Under the pieces are notes generated by a model. The model saw nothing but the letters and a program-made list of their open reading frames with translations, did no database searches and was not told where the DNA came from. From NCBI RefSeq assembly GCF_008065115.1, contig NZ_CP042913.1:3219827-3283826 (forward strand): a DNA stretch of 64,000 bases, written 5' to 3'. This stretch comes from Bythopirellula goksoeyrii (lineage in GTDB: Bacteria; Planctomycetota; Planctomycetia; Pirellulales; Lacipirellulaceae). The translations under genes were made by a program, and so were the position numbers. The first letter of the stretch is position 1. Each line of letters opens with the position of its first letter. This document shows positions 47,509 to 55,828 of the stretch, in pieces.

Positions 47509-48030
47509 AGTCACTATTCGCCCTCTCTCTTTGCATTTGCTCGACGCTTAACTACAGTTACGAATCCTCTTCTGCAAGCTCAAGAACTTCCCGAATTTCC
47601 TGTTCCGCCGATTTCAATTCAGCTCTAGTCTTTGCCTGGGCCCAGCGATTTGCCGGTTCACACAGATATGCCAGATCCCTTGGCCAGCAGGGATGGGAAG
47701 CACATCTCTTTCGAGGAACAGTTTGAAGCTCATCGCTAGGAAATGAAACGAATTCTAGAGTACTACGCCGTCGGCAGTATGCCTGGAGCGCCTGGCGAGT
47801 TCAGCGGTGAGGTTCTTAGGCAAGATGTGTTCAAGGACGGCACGGTATAATATCAACTCATCCGCTTGACATTTAGAGACCCCAAATCGCAAGGGTTCGA
47901 TATCGCACTGTTTCTACCCCTTGGTAAAGGGCCATTTCCTGTCTTTATTCGCCCCTTTATTCTTGCTCACTCCTGGTGAGGAACCTTTGGAAACTATGCC
48001 GCGGATCTCTGTCTGAGACCGAGGACTTGA
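47505..48030 (+). pseudogene. decayed CE15-like carbohydrate esterase
   Basis: A signal peptide start (GTG at 47505, overlapping the GH106 stop) is followed by clear esterase homology in a shifted frame: QELPEFPVPPISIQ, DPLASRDGKHISFEEQFEAHR, EMKRILEYYAVGSMPGAPGEFSGEV, YQLIRLTF and FDIALFLPLGKGPFPVFIRPF. This order matches the N-terminal part of bacterial CE15-like (glucuronoyl-esterase/acetylesterase) proteins. One frameshift near 47548 and in-frame stops TAG, TAG, TAA and TGA interrupt it, and the catalytic serine region is not recognisable, so the gene is dead and 3'-truncated. It was probably the last member of the rightward operon. Confidence 0.75.
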
Positions 48031-48378
48031 CGCTATGCGTCAACCGCTTTGTCGGAGCGGAAACACGTCTTGGCGATCTCAATCACGGGGAGCACTAAGC
48101 CCACTCTAATGTTTTTTATTCAGGACCTTAAGGAATCGCGAACTGCCATGTGGTTTGCATTGAAAGAAAGTAAATTACCTCAAACACGCACGGCATTTCA
48201 GGATGCACGCAACTTAGTGTCATATGTTGCAAAAGCGCGGCACATATAGATTCAGAAAGTTGCTAGTACCCTTAGGCGTTGTTACGATGCCCGTAGCATC
48301 AGGTTCGGAACCCAGTTCCCGTCACGTTGGCGAGTCCGTTGCGAGCTATTCTTCATTCTCATCTGGGAGGAAACATTA
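48031..48378. other. 348-bp interval after the dead esterase
   Basis: No live gene. May contain degraded 3' sequence of the esterase and the promoter of the next PEP-CTERM gene. A 66-residue frame at 48049 has no support. Confidence 0.35.
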
Positions 48379-49371
48379 ATGAGTTGTCTTAAGAAAGGCA
48401 TGTTGGCCGCTTTGGCCATAGCATTGGCGGTATGTGTTACCCGCCACGCTGACGCAGAGTTGTTGGTTTACGAACCTTTTGACTATGCTGCGACGTCAGA
48501 GCTCACCAATTTGAATGGTGGTGGCGGTTGGGGAGGAGACTGGACCGGGCGTGAGAACATGGACTCTAATGTTCCTGCGAACACTGCAGTAATTCAGGGT
48601 TCGAGCCTAGCAGCTGCTGGACTAACCACAATCGGCGGTTCTTTGCTAATTGACGCAACTGCGGGTACATCGCAACCAGCCCGCTCATTTGGTAGCTATG
48701 CGATTTCAAAGATCGGTGGTGCCGGGAATACGACGTGGATTAGTTTCATCGCCCAGCGCCAAGGGGCAACTGATACTTCCGGATGGCCTGACAATCCTTA
48801 TCCTCGTGGTGTGAATTTTAGCTTGTTTGCTAGTCTAGCTTCTGATGATGAGCTCATGGGAATTGGAAACTCTTCTAGTGCAGCTGACAACACTTGGTCG
48901 CTTATTCCCGACGGTGGTGGCGGCAATCGAGAAGGTGCTTATGATCCTGCTGGTGGTGTTGCTGGAGGAGGCCCTGAGACACCAGGTGCTGCTACATTCC
49001 CTTGGAACGATACCCATTGGGCTGTCCTTCGCATTGATCACCTAGCAGGCATGGACGATATGCGTCTATGGCTGAGTCCTGATCCAAATGTCGTGCCTCT
49101 CGATGCAGATGCCGACATCACACTCCTTGCTGGTGATTCCAACAACACGGACGACATGGATGCTCTTGAGGCAGTTCGCGCTTTCGTAGGTGCGGGTCGT
49201 ACTTCAGGTGGCTTTCCTCAACCAACAGGCGTTTTGGCGCTTGACGAGTTTCGTGTCGGTACTACTTATGCGGACATGACCGGTACAGTAGTCACCGTGC
49301 CCGAGCCCTCCAGCCTGGTACTGCTTGGCCTTGGTGGGTTGGCGTTGATTCGTCGTCGCCGCTCCGCTTAA
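48379..49371 (+). CDS. PEP-CTERM sorting-domain protein, LamG-like
   Basis: Secreted protein with a textbook PEP-CTERM end (VPEPSSLVLLGLGGLALIRRRRSA). The ATG at 48379 has GGAGG 8 nt upstream. A signal peptide (about 1-27, HADA) is followed by the ELLVYEPFDYAATSELTNLNGGGGWGGDW opening common to exported planctomycete proteins and a predicted beta-sandwich (ISFIAQRQG, HWAVLRIDHLAGMDDMRLWLSPDP). No catalytic motif. It is followed by a strong hairpin terminator and is thus monocistronic. Confidence 0.85.
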   Translation: MSCLKKGMLAALAIALAVCVTRHADAELLVYEPFDYAATSELTNLNGGGGWGGDWTGRENMDSNVPANTAVIQGSSLAAAGLTTIGGSLLIDATAGTSQPARSFGSYAISKIGGAGNTTWISFIAQRQGATDTSGWPDNPYPRGVNFSLFASLASDDELMGIGNSSSAADNTWSLIPDGGGGNREGAYDPAGGVAGGGPETPGAATFPWNDTHWAVLRIDHLAGMDDMRLWLSPDPNVVPLDADADITLLAGDSNNTDDMDALEAVRAFVGAGRTSGGFPQPTGVLALDEFRVGTTYADMTGTVVTVPEPSSLVLLGLGGLALIRRRRSA

Positions 49372-49401
49372 GTGACTGTGAGTTTTTATAGTGAACAACT
49401 T

Positions 49402-49439
49402 ATGCCCCGGGGAGGGCGCTCGAAACTTCCTCGGGGCAT
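49402..49439 (+). terminator. hairpin terminator after PEP-CTERM gene
   Basis: ATGCCCCGGGGAGG at 49402-49415 pairs with CTTCCTCGGGGCAT at 49426-49439 through the GC-rich core TGCCCCG/CGGGGCA; CTTTATG follows. Location 30 bp after the stop fits a rho-independent terminator, though the T-run is short. Confidence 0.6.
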
Positions 49440-49526
49440 CTTTATGCAAACACGGTCCCTCTCCAAGCTAATTCCGCCCGGAAACTCTAACGGGTTTTGG
49501 CGTACACACGATTGAGATATCTAGTG

Positions 49527-51479
49527 ATGAGCACACCCCAGCGAGTGTCATTTTTTTGTTCTCTAAGAGTTGCTGTAATCTTCGGTACCGTCATAACTGC
49601 ATCACTATCTGCAATCGCACAATTAACCATTGAACTTGAAGACTTTGCGATTCTGCCGATCACTGGTTCGGTCAGCGGTAGCAGCAATGCCGCATCGCTC
49701 GCCCGAGTCAATTTCATGAGGACAGAGCCAGGCAATGCAGATCGCCAATTTGTCAACGATCTCAATGGTCCGCTCTACATGCTCGACAAAACTACGAAAC
49801 AGTTCACCACATATCTTCAGTTCAATGGTGATCCAATTGGATCAAATCCAGCTGGAATGTTTGGCAAGATGACCTATGACGGTGGGTATGCCAACGGCAT
49901 GGTTTCTTTCCAGTTTGATCCAGACTATGAGAACAACGGTGTCTTCTACACAATCCATCTTGAGGATACTGGCTTTGGATCTCAGATCCCCGACAACTCG
50001 AACGTGCCGGGACTCGACACCTCGGGTTACACGTCAACATCGCCTATATCTTCTGTTGGTAGTACCAGTAATCCCAGAGAGGCGGTGCTGATTGAGTGGA
50101 CCGATACGAATATTTCCAATTCGGTGTTTGAAGGCTCAGCTCGCGAATTGTTGCGAATAGAGCACAACACACGAATCCATCCTATGGGAGATATGGTGTT
50201 TAACCCCAACGCGCAGCCCGGCGATGACGATTGGCGAGTTATGTATCTGGCGGTCGGCGATGGAGGTGCCGGTGAACGAAGCGGCTCTGCCCGCTTAACT
50301 CCGCAAAGGCTCGACCTGCCAACCGGAAAAATTCTGAGAATCATTCCGGACCTTGGGGAACATACGGATACAAGTACGGTCAGCGGCAATGGCCGGTATC
50401 GGATCCCCGACGGCAATCCTTTCACATCCACCACCGGAGTGTTGGGCGAAATCTACGCTCTTGGCTTTCGCAACCCCCACCGCATCTCCTGGGACGCAGA
50501 GTCTGACTCCATCCTAGTCAATGACATCGGCCTCCACACTTGGGAAGAAGTGAACATCGTCCACGAGGGTGCTAACTACGGGTATTCGCAGCGCGAGGGT
50601 AATCAGCAATTATTACCTAACAACTCAACCGCCGGTCTCCCCACCCCGGATGAGATTCCGATTCAGATAAATGGCCTGACAACCAACGGCATGGTTTCGC
50701 CCATCTACCCGGTGATTCAGTATGGCCACGCCGAGTCTAGCGACCCGCTCAAGGGTGATGCTATCTCCAGCGGATTTGTTTACCGAGGTAGTCGTGTTCC
50801 GTTGCTCAAAGGTAAGTACGTATTTGGCGATATTACGACGGGGCAACTCTTTTACGCAGACTTTGAAGAAATGCTGCTCGCCGACGATGGCGACCCGAGT
50901 ACGCTCGCTTCGTTCGGATCGCTGGATGTACTCTGGGACAATCCAAACGACGCTCAAGCAGGCGCCGAACTCTATACCACGATTTCACCCTCGAACGCTT
51001 TGCTGGGGCCAATGCATCAAATCATCCAAACGGCCTATCATGATCGCGGGGGTCTGGACCCCAATTTGCCTGGAGGAGCGAACGTGACAGGATCATTCGG
51101 TCGGGCCGACATGCGGCTGGCCATGGACGATGATGGAGAACTTTACGTCTTATCGAAAATGGATGGCATGATTCGGGCGATCGTGGGACCCAAGGCGAAT
51201 GCCGATTTTGACGGCGACGGCTGCATTGATGGATCTGATTTTCTCATTTGGCAGCGAGGTTACGGTTCCCCTGGTTCACTCGCATCGGGCGACGCCAACT
51301 CTGACGGAATCGTCAATACCTCAGATCTCGAAATATGGCAGTTACAATACGGTGAAACCGGTGGAGATATCACTGCATCTCAAGCCATTCCCGAACCGGC
51401 AACTGCAGCTCTTCTTTTAGTTTTCGTATACTTTTCCATCGCGGCAAGACAAAAATCAGACTATGCTCTCTTGGTTTAG
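49527..51479 (+). CDS. PQQ-dependent sugar/sorbosone dehydrogenase-like protein with dockerin-like loop and PEP-CTERM tail
   Basis: Exported oxidoreductase of the glucose/sorbosone dehydrogenase (GSDH) six-bladed propeller family, which oxidises sugars with PQQ. From ATG 49527 there is a signal peptide (about 1-32, SAIAQ). Propeller blocks include FQFDPDYENNGVFYTIH, MYLAVGDGGAGERSG, GEIYALGFRNPHRISWD, HTWEEVNIVHEGANYGYSQREG and GKYVFGDITTGQLFYADF. The dockerin-like loops ADFDGDGCIDGSDFLIWQRG and GDANSDGIVNTSDLEIWQLQ are near 565-610, and the tail is AIPEPATAALLLVFVYF. It could oxidise monosaccharides released by the cluster; this is an inference. The IS graveyard starts directly behind it. 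Confidence 0.85.
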   Translation: MSTPQRVSFFCSLRVAVIFGTVITASLSAIAQLTIELEDFAILPITGSVSGSSNAASLARVNFMRTEPGNADRQFVNDLNGPLYMLDKTTKQFTTYLQFNGDPIGSNPAGMFGKMTYDGGYANGMVSFQFDPDYENNGVFYTIHLEDTGFGSQIPDNSNVPGLDTSGYTSTSPISSVGSTSNPREAVLIEWTDTNISNSVFEGSARELLRIEHNTRIHPMGDMVFNPNAQPGDDDWRVMYLAVGDGGAGERSGSARLTPQRLDLPTGKILRIIPDLGEHTDTSTVSGNGRYRIPDGNPFTSTTGVLGEIYALGFRNPHRISWDAESDSILVNDIGLHTWEEVNIVHEGANYGYSQREGNQQLLPNNSTAGLPTPDEIPIQINGLTTNGMVSPIYPVIQYGHAESSDPLKGDAISSGFVYRGSRVPLLKGKYVFGDITTGQLFYADFEEMLLADDGDPSTLASFGSLDVLWDNPNDAQAGAELYTTISPSNALLGPMHQIIQTAYHDRGGLDPNLPGGANVTGSFGRADMRLAMDDDGELYVLSKMDGMIRAIVGPKANADFDGDGCIDGSDFLIWQRGYGSPGSLASGDANSDGIVNTSDLEIWQLQYGETGGDITASQAIPEPATAALLLVFVYFSIAARQKSDYALLV

Positions 51480-51525
51480 GATGTTTATAAAAAAATCCCG
51501 TCTAAAAGACCGGTGATGTCAAGAA

Positions 51526-51789
51526 TCAATTGCGACACAAGTATTCATGAAAGATTTCCGTTGGTGTTAGATAACCTTATCGCTTTCTTGGACGTTCGTT
51601 GAGTACTTGTTCTACGCGGGCCACCTCGCGGTGACTGACCTGCATGAAATCGGGGCCTTTGGGAAAGAACTGCTTGAGCAGACCGTACGTGCGTTCGTTG
51701 GCCCCTTTTCGCCACGTAGCGTACGGATCACAGAGATAAACCTCCATCACGACGTTTCGAGTAAATCGCTGATGCTCCGTCGGAGGCAT
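51526..51789 (-). pseudogene. IS30-family transposase C-terminal remnant
   Basis: Encodes VVMEVYLCDPYATWRKGANE, RTYGLLKQFFPKGPDF and EQVLNERPRKR, the well-known IS30 C-terminal catalytic segment (including the final Glu of the DDE triad in GANE). A TAA interrupts RPRKR-GYLTPTEIF where the family has leucine (TTA to TAA), after which the frame continues to 51526. The N-terminal two thirds are missing. Confidence 0.8.
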
Positions 51790-51830
51790 TCAAGAAGATC
51801 TTTCATCTGTCGATTCGCTTCCCATATGGT

Positions 51831-51965
51831 GCAACGGAGAGAATCAGTTTGACATGCAGTAGGCTTTCTGGCAAAAAGTGCGAGGAAACCCAGGTGACGA
51901 GCTTTCTGAACAGCTGCGGTTGGCCTCGATTCTCGAAGGTCAGCCAGTACAAGCAAGCAATTGCC
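51831..51965. repeat. 135-bp perfect direct repeat, copy 1
   Basis: Identical over 135 bases and in the same orientation to 53744-53878. It lies between the IS30 remnant and the complete IS. Read on the minus strand it could encode ACLYWLTFENRGQPQLFRKL, perhaps a piece of an older transposase. Confidence 0.85.
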
Positions 51966-52200
51966 TTCAGAGATTCGCTGACAATTGGCTATCGATTCTC
52001 GACTACTTCTTTGGCACTGTGGAAATTCTAATACATGCTAAAAGGTGCTAATACTTGCTAATCAACTGCCACCGCTACCAAAAACCTCTTCAGATGGCTG
52101 AAGTGTTACTTCCAGCCATCATAGGGATAGAAGCGGTCCACTTGGGTCCCAGGAGCGATTACTTCAAACTTCAACTTTTCTGGAATGTGATAATTACTAT

Positions 52201-53529
52201 ATTCAGTAGTTCCCAATACGACATGCTTCAGTAGTTTTCTGTAAGTCTTTGATAGGCTTCATATTCGATGCCTTGCTTGCGGTCGGCTCCGAGGTGCTTT
52301 CCAACGACTTGGCTGATCCAGAGCAGCATTTCTCGGAAGCGGAGTAACTTTAGGAATAGTTGCGGTTGGTCGCTCCATTTTCCTTTGGCCATCTTGAAAT
52401 GCAGCCAGACCCAAACGTTTCGCAGCACCAAGGCGATGCCAACAAAAAGCAGCCGCAAGGCGGGGTCCCGGGTACAGGTCTTGATCCGCGCTTCGTTCAT
52501 CTGGCGATAGCTGGTCTCGATGCCAAAGCGAGTGCGGTAGGTTTCGCGAATCTCTTTGGGGGTCAGGCGAACTTTCCAAACCGCGTACATCAGCTTCTTG
52601 GTGCGACGCTTGCCGGACTTCTTGTGCGTATACCTCTTGCTGGCAACGCAGATCGTGAGCTGGGTACGGCGAGTTTTGCCGTCGATCTTGCCTTGATGAC
52701 GATAACGATAGTAACCGTTCTTCTTCTTTTGGATCGCACGCAGACCCGTCGCCTGCTTGCCACGCTTCGGTTTGCGACCCCGCACGACCGCTGGAATAAT
52801 GAAACCGTGCCCAGCACGCTTCAAGTAAGACATCACCTCGACGTTGAAAAACTCCTTGTCTAGCAGGAGAAATCGTATTTTCACCTGCCGACGACGAACG
52901 ATGACCAGCAGCCGCTGGAGCACTGCCTTGAGCTTCTCGCCATGCTCCACAGGGGTCAAAGCGAGTGTATAACGATGGCCTTTGTGGACCACCGCCACGG
53001 TCGCGTAGGCATGAAAGTGTGTTGTGCCACTCTTGGGTGCGCTGCGATAGATTTCCTTTTCGTGCTCCAGTGGCTGACCGTGATAGGGAATCAACGTTAG
53101 ATCGACGGCTATTCTCCGCCGCTTGCGAAACAGGGCTTTGGGAAGTTCGGTTACCAGCGAGCGATTCAGTCGACGCTCCAGTTCGGAGATATCGGGGAGC
53201 GATGAGTCGAGCGCATTGCGAATCGTTTGGTCGCACGGTGCATCGGCCAAGTCGCGACACACAGCGAAAACGCTGGTCATCCGCGCCGCTGCGATCAACA
53301 GAATCTCGAATAACGTGCTGGCAGTGCATTTAGTCCCTTTGTACTCCAACTTCAAAGACCTAGCCAGCCAATCGTTGGCATAGCCGTGTACTTCATTCTT
53401 GGTAACGATATAATCCTGTTGTGAACGCATGGCTCCCTCCTTGGAGAATGATTTGATTTGACAAAAACCATTGTCCTGAGGGACCTTGCGTTCACCTTTA
53501 GAAATCTTGCGTATTGGGAACTACTGAAT
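52201..53529. mobile_element. complete insertion sequence, IS4 superfamily (ISH3-like)
   Basis: 1329 bp bounded by perfect 20-bp terminal inverted repeats ATTCAGTAGTTCCCAATACG (52201-52220, and its complement at 53510-53529). It carries one intact transposase gene filling 90% of its length. No convincing target-site duplication is seen (left flank ...TTACTAT, right flank TTCAAAA...), so the flanks may have been rearranged after insertion or the true ends differ by a few bases. Confidence 0.85.
52228..53430 (-). CDS. IS4-superfamily DDE transposase (ISH3-like)
   Basis: 400-residue intact transposase. The RNase-H-like core has Asp110 in RIAVDLTLIPYHG, Asp191 in FLLLDKEFFNVEV and Glu305 in YRTRFGIETSYRQMNEA, the last one matching the Y-R-E signature of IS4-type enzymes. 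The basic stretch between the second Asp and Glu is typical for DNA contact. It is read inward from the right inverted repeat. The family within IS4 (ISH3 versus a sister group) is judged from the LIPYHG and KEFFNVEV wording and is not certain. Confidence 0.9.
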   Translation of the reverse strand: MRSQQDYIVTKNEVHGYANDWLARSLKLEYKGTKCTASTLFEILLIAAARMTSVFAVCRDLADAPCDQTIRNALDSSLPDISELERRLNRSLVTELPKALFRKRRRIAVDLTLIPYHGQPLEHEKEIYRSAPKSGTTHFHAYATVAVVHKGHRYTLALTPVEHGEKLKAVLQRLLVIVRRRQVKIRFLLLDKEFFNVEVMSYLKRAGHGFIIPAVVRGRKPKRGKQATGLRAIQKKKNGYYRYRHQGKIDGKTRRTQLTICVASKRYTHKKSGKRRTKKLMYAVWKVRLTPKEIRETYRTRFGIETSYRQMNEARIKTCTRDPALRLLFVGIALVLRNVWVWLHFKMAKGKWSDQPQLFLKLLRFREMLLWISQVVGKHLGADRKQGIEYEAYQRLTENY

Positions 53530-53645
53530 TTCAAAACACGTTCTAAGGCGAAAAATGCGATGTTCGCACGCACCAACATCGAGTAAGCGCTTTGTTATGA
53601 AGTGAAAGCCGACTTTAAGAAATGCGTTCGCCTGAACTGCATCAC

Positions 53646-53744
53646 TCACCTAAGTACTCGTTTACGCAGCATCTCGTTTTCGGCCTTCAAGAACTCAATC
53701 TGGCGACGGAGGTCGTCTTCCGAAGAAGCTGCCAACAGGAAAAG
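53646..53744 (-). pseudogene. N-terminal fragment of an integrase-core-type transposase
   Basis: Short reading LFLLAASSEDDLRRQIEFLK followed by AENEMLRKRVLR and a stop. The DDLRRQIEFLKAENEMLRKR coiled-coil is the familiar start of IS3/IS481-like transposases in planctomycetes. Only about 32 codons remain; it abuts the second 135-bp repeat. Confidence 0.6.
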
Positions 53745-53878
53745 CAACGGAGAGAATCAGTTTGACATGCAGTAGGCTTTCTGGCAAAAAGTGCGAGGAA
53801 ACCCAGGTGACGAGCTTTCTGAACAGCTGCGGTTGGCCTCGATTCTCGAAGGTCAGCCAGTACAAGCAAGCAATTGCC
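53744..53878. repeat. 135-bp perfect direct repeat, copy 2
   Basis: Exact match to 51831-51965. Copies 1 and 2 flank the complete IS at 236 and 214 bp. Just beyond, GCCAAAGAAGTAG at 53883-53895 is the inverted copy of a 13-mer at 52003-52015, another mark of past rearrangement. Confidence 0.85.
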
Positions 53879-53946
53879 ATGGGCCAAAGAAGTAGTAAAA
53901 TGCTCTAACTGCTTACGTGTGAGTGTCTTAGCTCGATTAGTGGTGG

Positions 53947-53971
53947 GAGGCTCATAACCTCGAGGTCGTCG
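53947..53971 (+). repeat. 25-bp direct repeat, copy 2 (initiator tRNA anticodon-arm fragment; candidate distal att site)
   Basis: GAGGCTCATAACCTCGAGGT plus CGTCG, identical to 14967-14991 inside the initiator tRNA gene. The rest of a tRNA (acceptor, D and T arms) is absent on both sides, so it is a fragment and not a second gene. It ends 29 bp before the start of the membrane hydrolase gene. Confidence 0.85.
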
Positions 53972-54000
53972 CCAAGTGTTCTTCTTTCTCGGTTCTCGTC

Positions 54001-55671
54001 TTGAAACATCTCTGGAGATTATCGTTGAATATTAGGCCTTTCCTTCAGAGTTGCTTCTCTGCTTTTTCCTTCTGGGGATTGGTTGTTGCGACTTTTTTCT
54101 TTGCAGCGTCGCTAACTCCCTCGCTTTTGCCGCGACAATTTGCCGTACAAGGTTTGCTCTCGGGGCTAGCACTTACTGTCGGTTATGGCATGGGAGTTTT
54201 TTTTGTTTGGCTTTGGGGTTATCTCGAACTCCCTCGACCGAATGCCACGCTCGATCGCTTGAGTAAGCAACTTACAGTGGCTGGAGTCGCCGTGGTTGCA
54301 ATTCTCTTTCTCTGGCGCGCGACGATTTGGCAAAACTCGATCCGTCAACTCATGGAAATGAATCCCGTGGCGACGGCATATCCTTGGCGGGTTGCCCTGA
54401 TCGCATGTGTGACGGCCGTGATCCTAATCCTGGCAATCCGCGGTTTGCGAAGAGGCTGGCTTTACTTGCACGCCCAAGTGAATCGCGTGGTGCCACGGCG
54501 CGTTTCATACGTCCTCACGACAATTGCCATTGCTATATTCGTGCTATTGGTGGCCAATAAAGTCATTGCCAAGTGGGCGTTGGATGTTGTGGACAACGCT
54601 TTCCTTCAACTTGATGAATACGTAGAGGAAGCGATCGAGGCGCCAGTTGATGCGCTCGCCTCTGGAAGCACCGAGTCGCTAATTGATTGGGATTCGATTG
54701 GACGGCAAGGAAAGCGCTTTATCACTACTGGACCCACACAGGAACAAATTAGTGAGTTCACAGGAAAAACAGCAAAAAGACCGCTACGAGTTTACGTGGG
54801 TGTTCGTACGAAGGAAACACCAGAGGAACGAGCCAAGCTGGCACTTGATGAGCTTATTCGCGTTGGAGCGTTCAAAAGATCGATTTTGATCGTTGCCACG
54901 CCGACCGGAACCGGATGGCTCGATCCGGGCGCGGTCGATACGGTAGAATTTCTTCATGACGGGGACACAGCGATTGCTTGCATTCAGTATTCTTATCTTC
55001 CCAGTTGGATCACTATCCTGGTAGACCCGCAACGCTCACGTGTTGCGGGACGAGCGATTTTTGAGGAGATCTATTCTTACTGGACCGCTCTTCCTCATGA
55101 CGACAGACCAGAACTCTATTTACAAGGACTGAGCTTAGGATCACTAGGGTCAGAAACTAGCGCCGATCTCTTCACAGTTTTTGAAGATCCGATTCAAGGC
55201 GCTGTGTGGAGTGGCCCTCCTTTTCCCAGTACCGTTTGGGATCAGATTACGCGCGATCGAAACGCCGACTCGCCTAGTTGGCTTCCCACCTTTCGCGATG
55301 GGTCGATGGTACGCTTCACGGCCCGCGAAAATGCCTTGGATCGCTGGGGTAAGCGTTGGGGTCCAATGCGGTGTGTGTACATACAACATGCGAGCGATCC
55401 GATGACTTTCTTCTCACCTGATTTGGTGTACCGAAAGCCAAGTTGGCTGGTCGGCGAGCGCGGACCCGATGTCTCACCATATCTACGGTGGTATCCGATC
55501 ATAACATTCCTGCAAATAGCTTTCGATATCCCCATGGCAACGACGACCCCGCACGGCTATGGACACAACTTTGCACCCGCGAGCTATATCGATGCATGGT
55601 TCGCCGTAACGGCCCCCGAAGAATGGGACAACGAAGACACTGCTCGGTTGAAGAAGTTATTTGCCGAATGA
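54001..55671 (+). CDS. membrane alpha/beta-hydrolase (Abhydrolase_9 family)
   Basis: Inner-membrane protein with four to five N-terminal transmembrane helices (about residues 22-45, 48-72, 88-108, 125-145, 170-190), then a cytoplasmic or periplasmic alpha/beta-hydrolase domain. SLTPSLLPRQFAVQGLLSG is the family's N-terminal signature. The nucleophile elbow is GLSLG with Ser378, and PHGYGHNF near the C-terminus supplies the catalytic histidine. Substrate is unknown; lipid or ester hydrolysis is likely. The only available early start is TTG at 54001 (or TTG 54025), with no ribosome-binding site. The frame stays open upstream through the tRNA fragment, so the native 5' end may have been replaced at that junction. 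Confidence 0.85.
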   Translation: MKHLWRLSLNIRPFLQSCFSAFSFWGLVVATFFFAASLTPSLLPRQFAVQGLLSGLALTVGYGMGVFFVWLWGYLELPRPNATLDRLSKQLTVAGVAVVAILFLWRATIWQNSIRQLMEMNPVATAYPWRVALIACVTAVILILAIRGLRRGWLYLHAQVNRVVPRRVSYVLTTIAIAIFVLLVANKVIAKWALDVVDNAFLQLDEYVEEAIEAPVDALASGSTESLIDWDSIGRQGKRFITTGPTQEQISEFTGKTAKRPLRVYVGVRTKETPEERAKLALDELIRVGAFKRSILIVATPTGTGWLDPGAVDTVEFLHDGDTAIACIQYSYLPSWITILVDPQRSRVAGRAIFEEIYSYWTALPHDDRPELYLQGLSLGSLGSETSADLFTVFEDPIQGAVWSGPPFPSTVWDQITRDRNADSPSWLPTFRDGSMVRFTARENALDRWGKRWGPMRCVYIQHASDPMTFFSPDLVYRKPSWLVGERGPDVSPYLRWYPIITFLQIAFDIPMATTTPHGYGHNFAPASYIDAWFAVTAPEEWDNEDTARLKKLFAE

Positions 55672-55828
55672 CGCGAGTTGTCCATTCCATTTAATTGATG
55701 AACCTAATGGTTTCGATTGGACTCGAAAGTTCTGCCAAAAGTCCTCTATCAGGCTGGAGCACACTTCCTCTAAGATAGGTGAGTTTTATAGAGAAGTTCA
55801 GGTCATTCGATATTAAGAGGAATGGTTC

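Noticed and set aside
48049-48249. Possible 66-residue protein after the dead esterase
   Set aside because: No motif, no ribosome-binding site, and located in decayed sequence.
52259-53329. A 356-codon frame inside the IS transposase on the same strand
   Set aside because: It is in another frame of the transposase gene, has an Arg/Ser-rich shadow composition and no known domain; the 400-residue frame holds the DDE triad.
53947-53971. A second initiator tRNA gene at the anticodon-arm copy
   Set aside because: Only 25 bases match; acceptor, D and T arms are absent, so it cannot fold as a tRNA.
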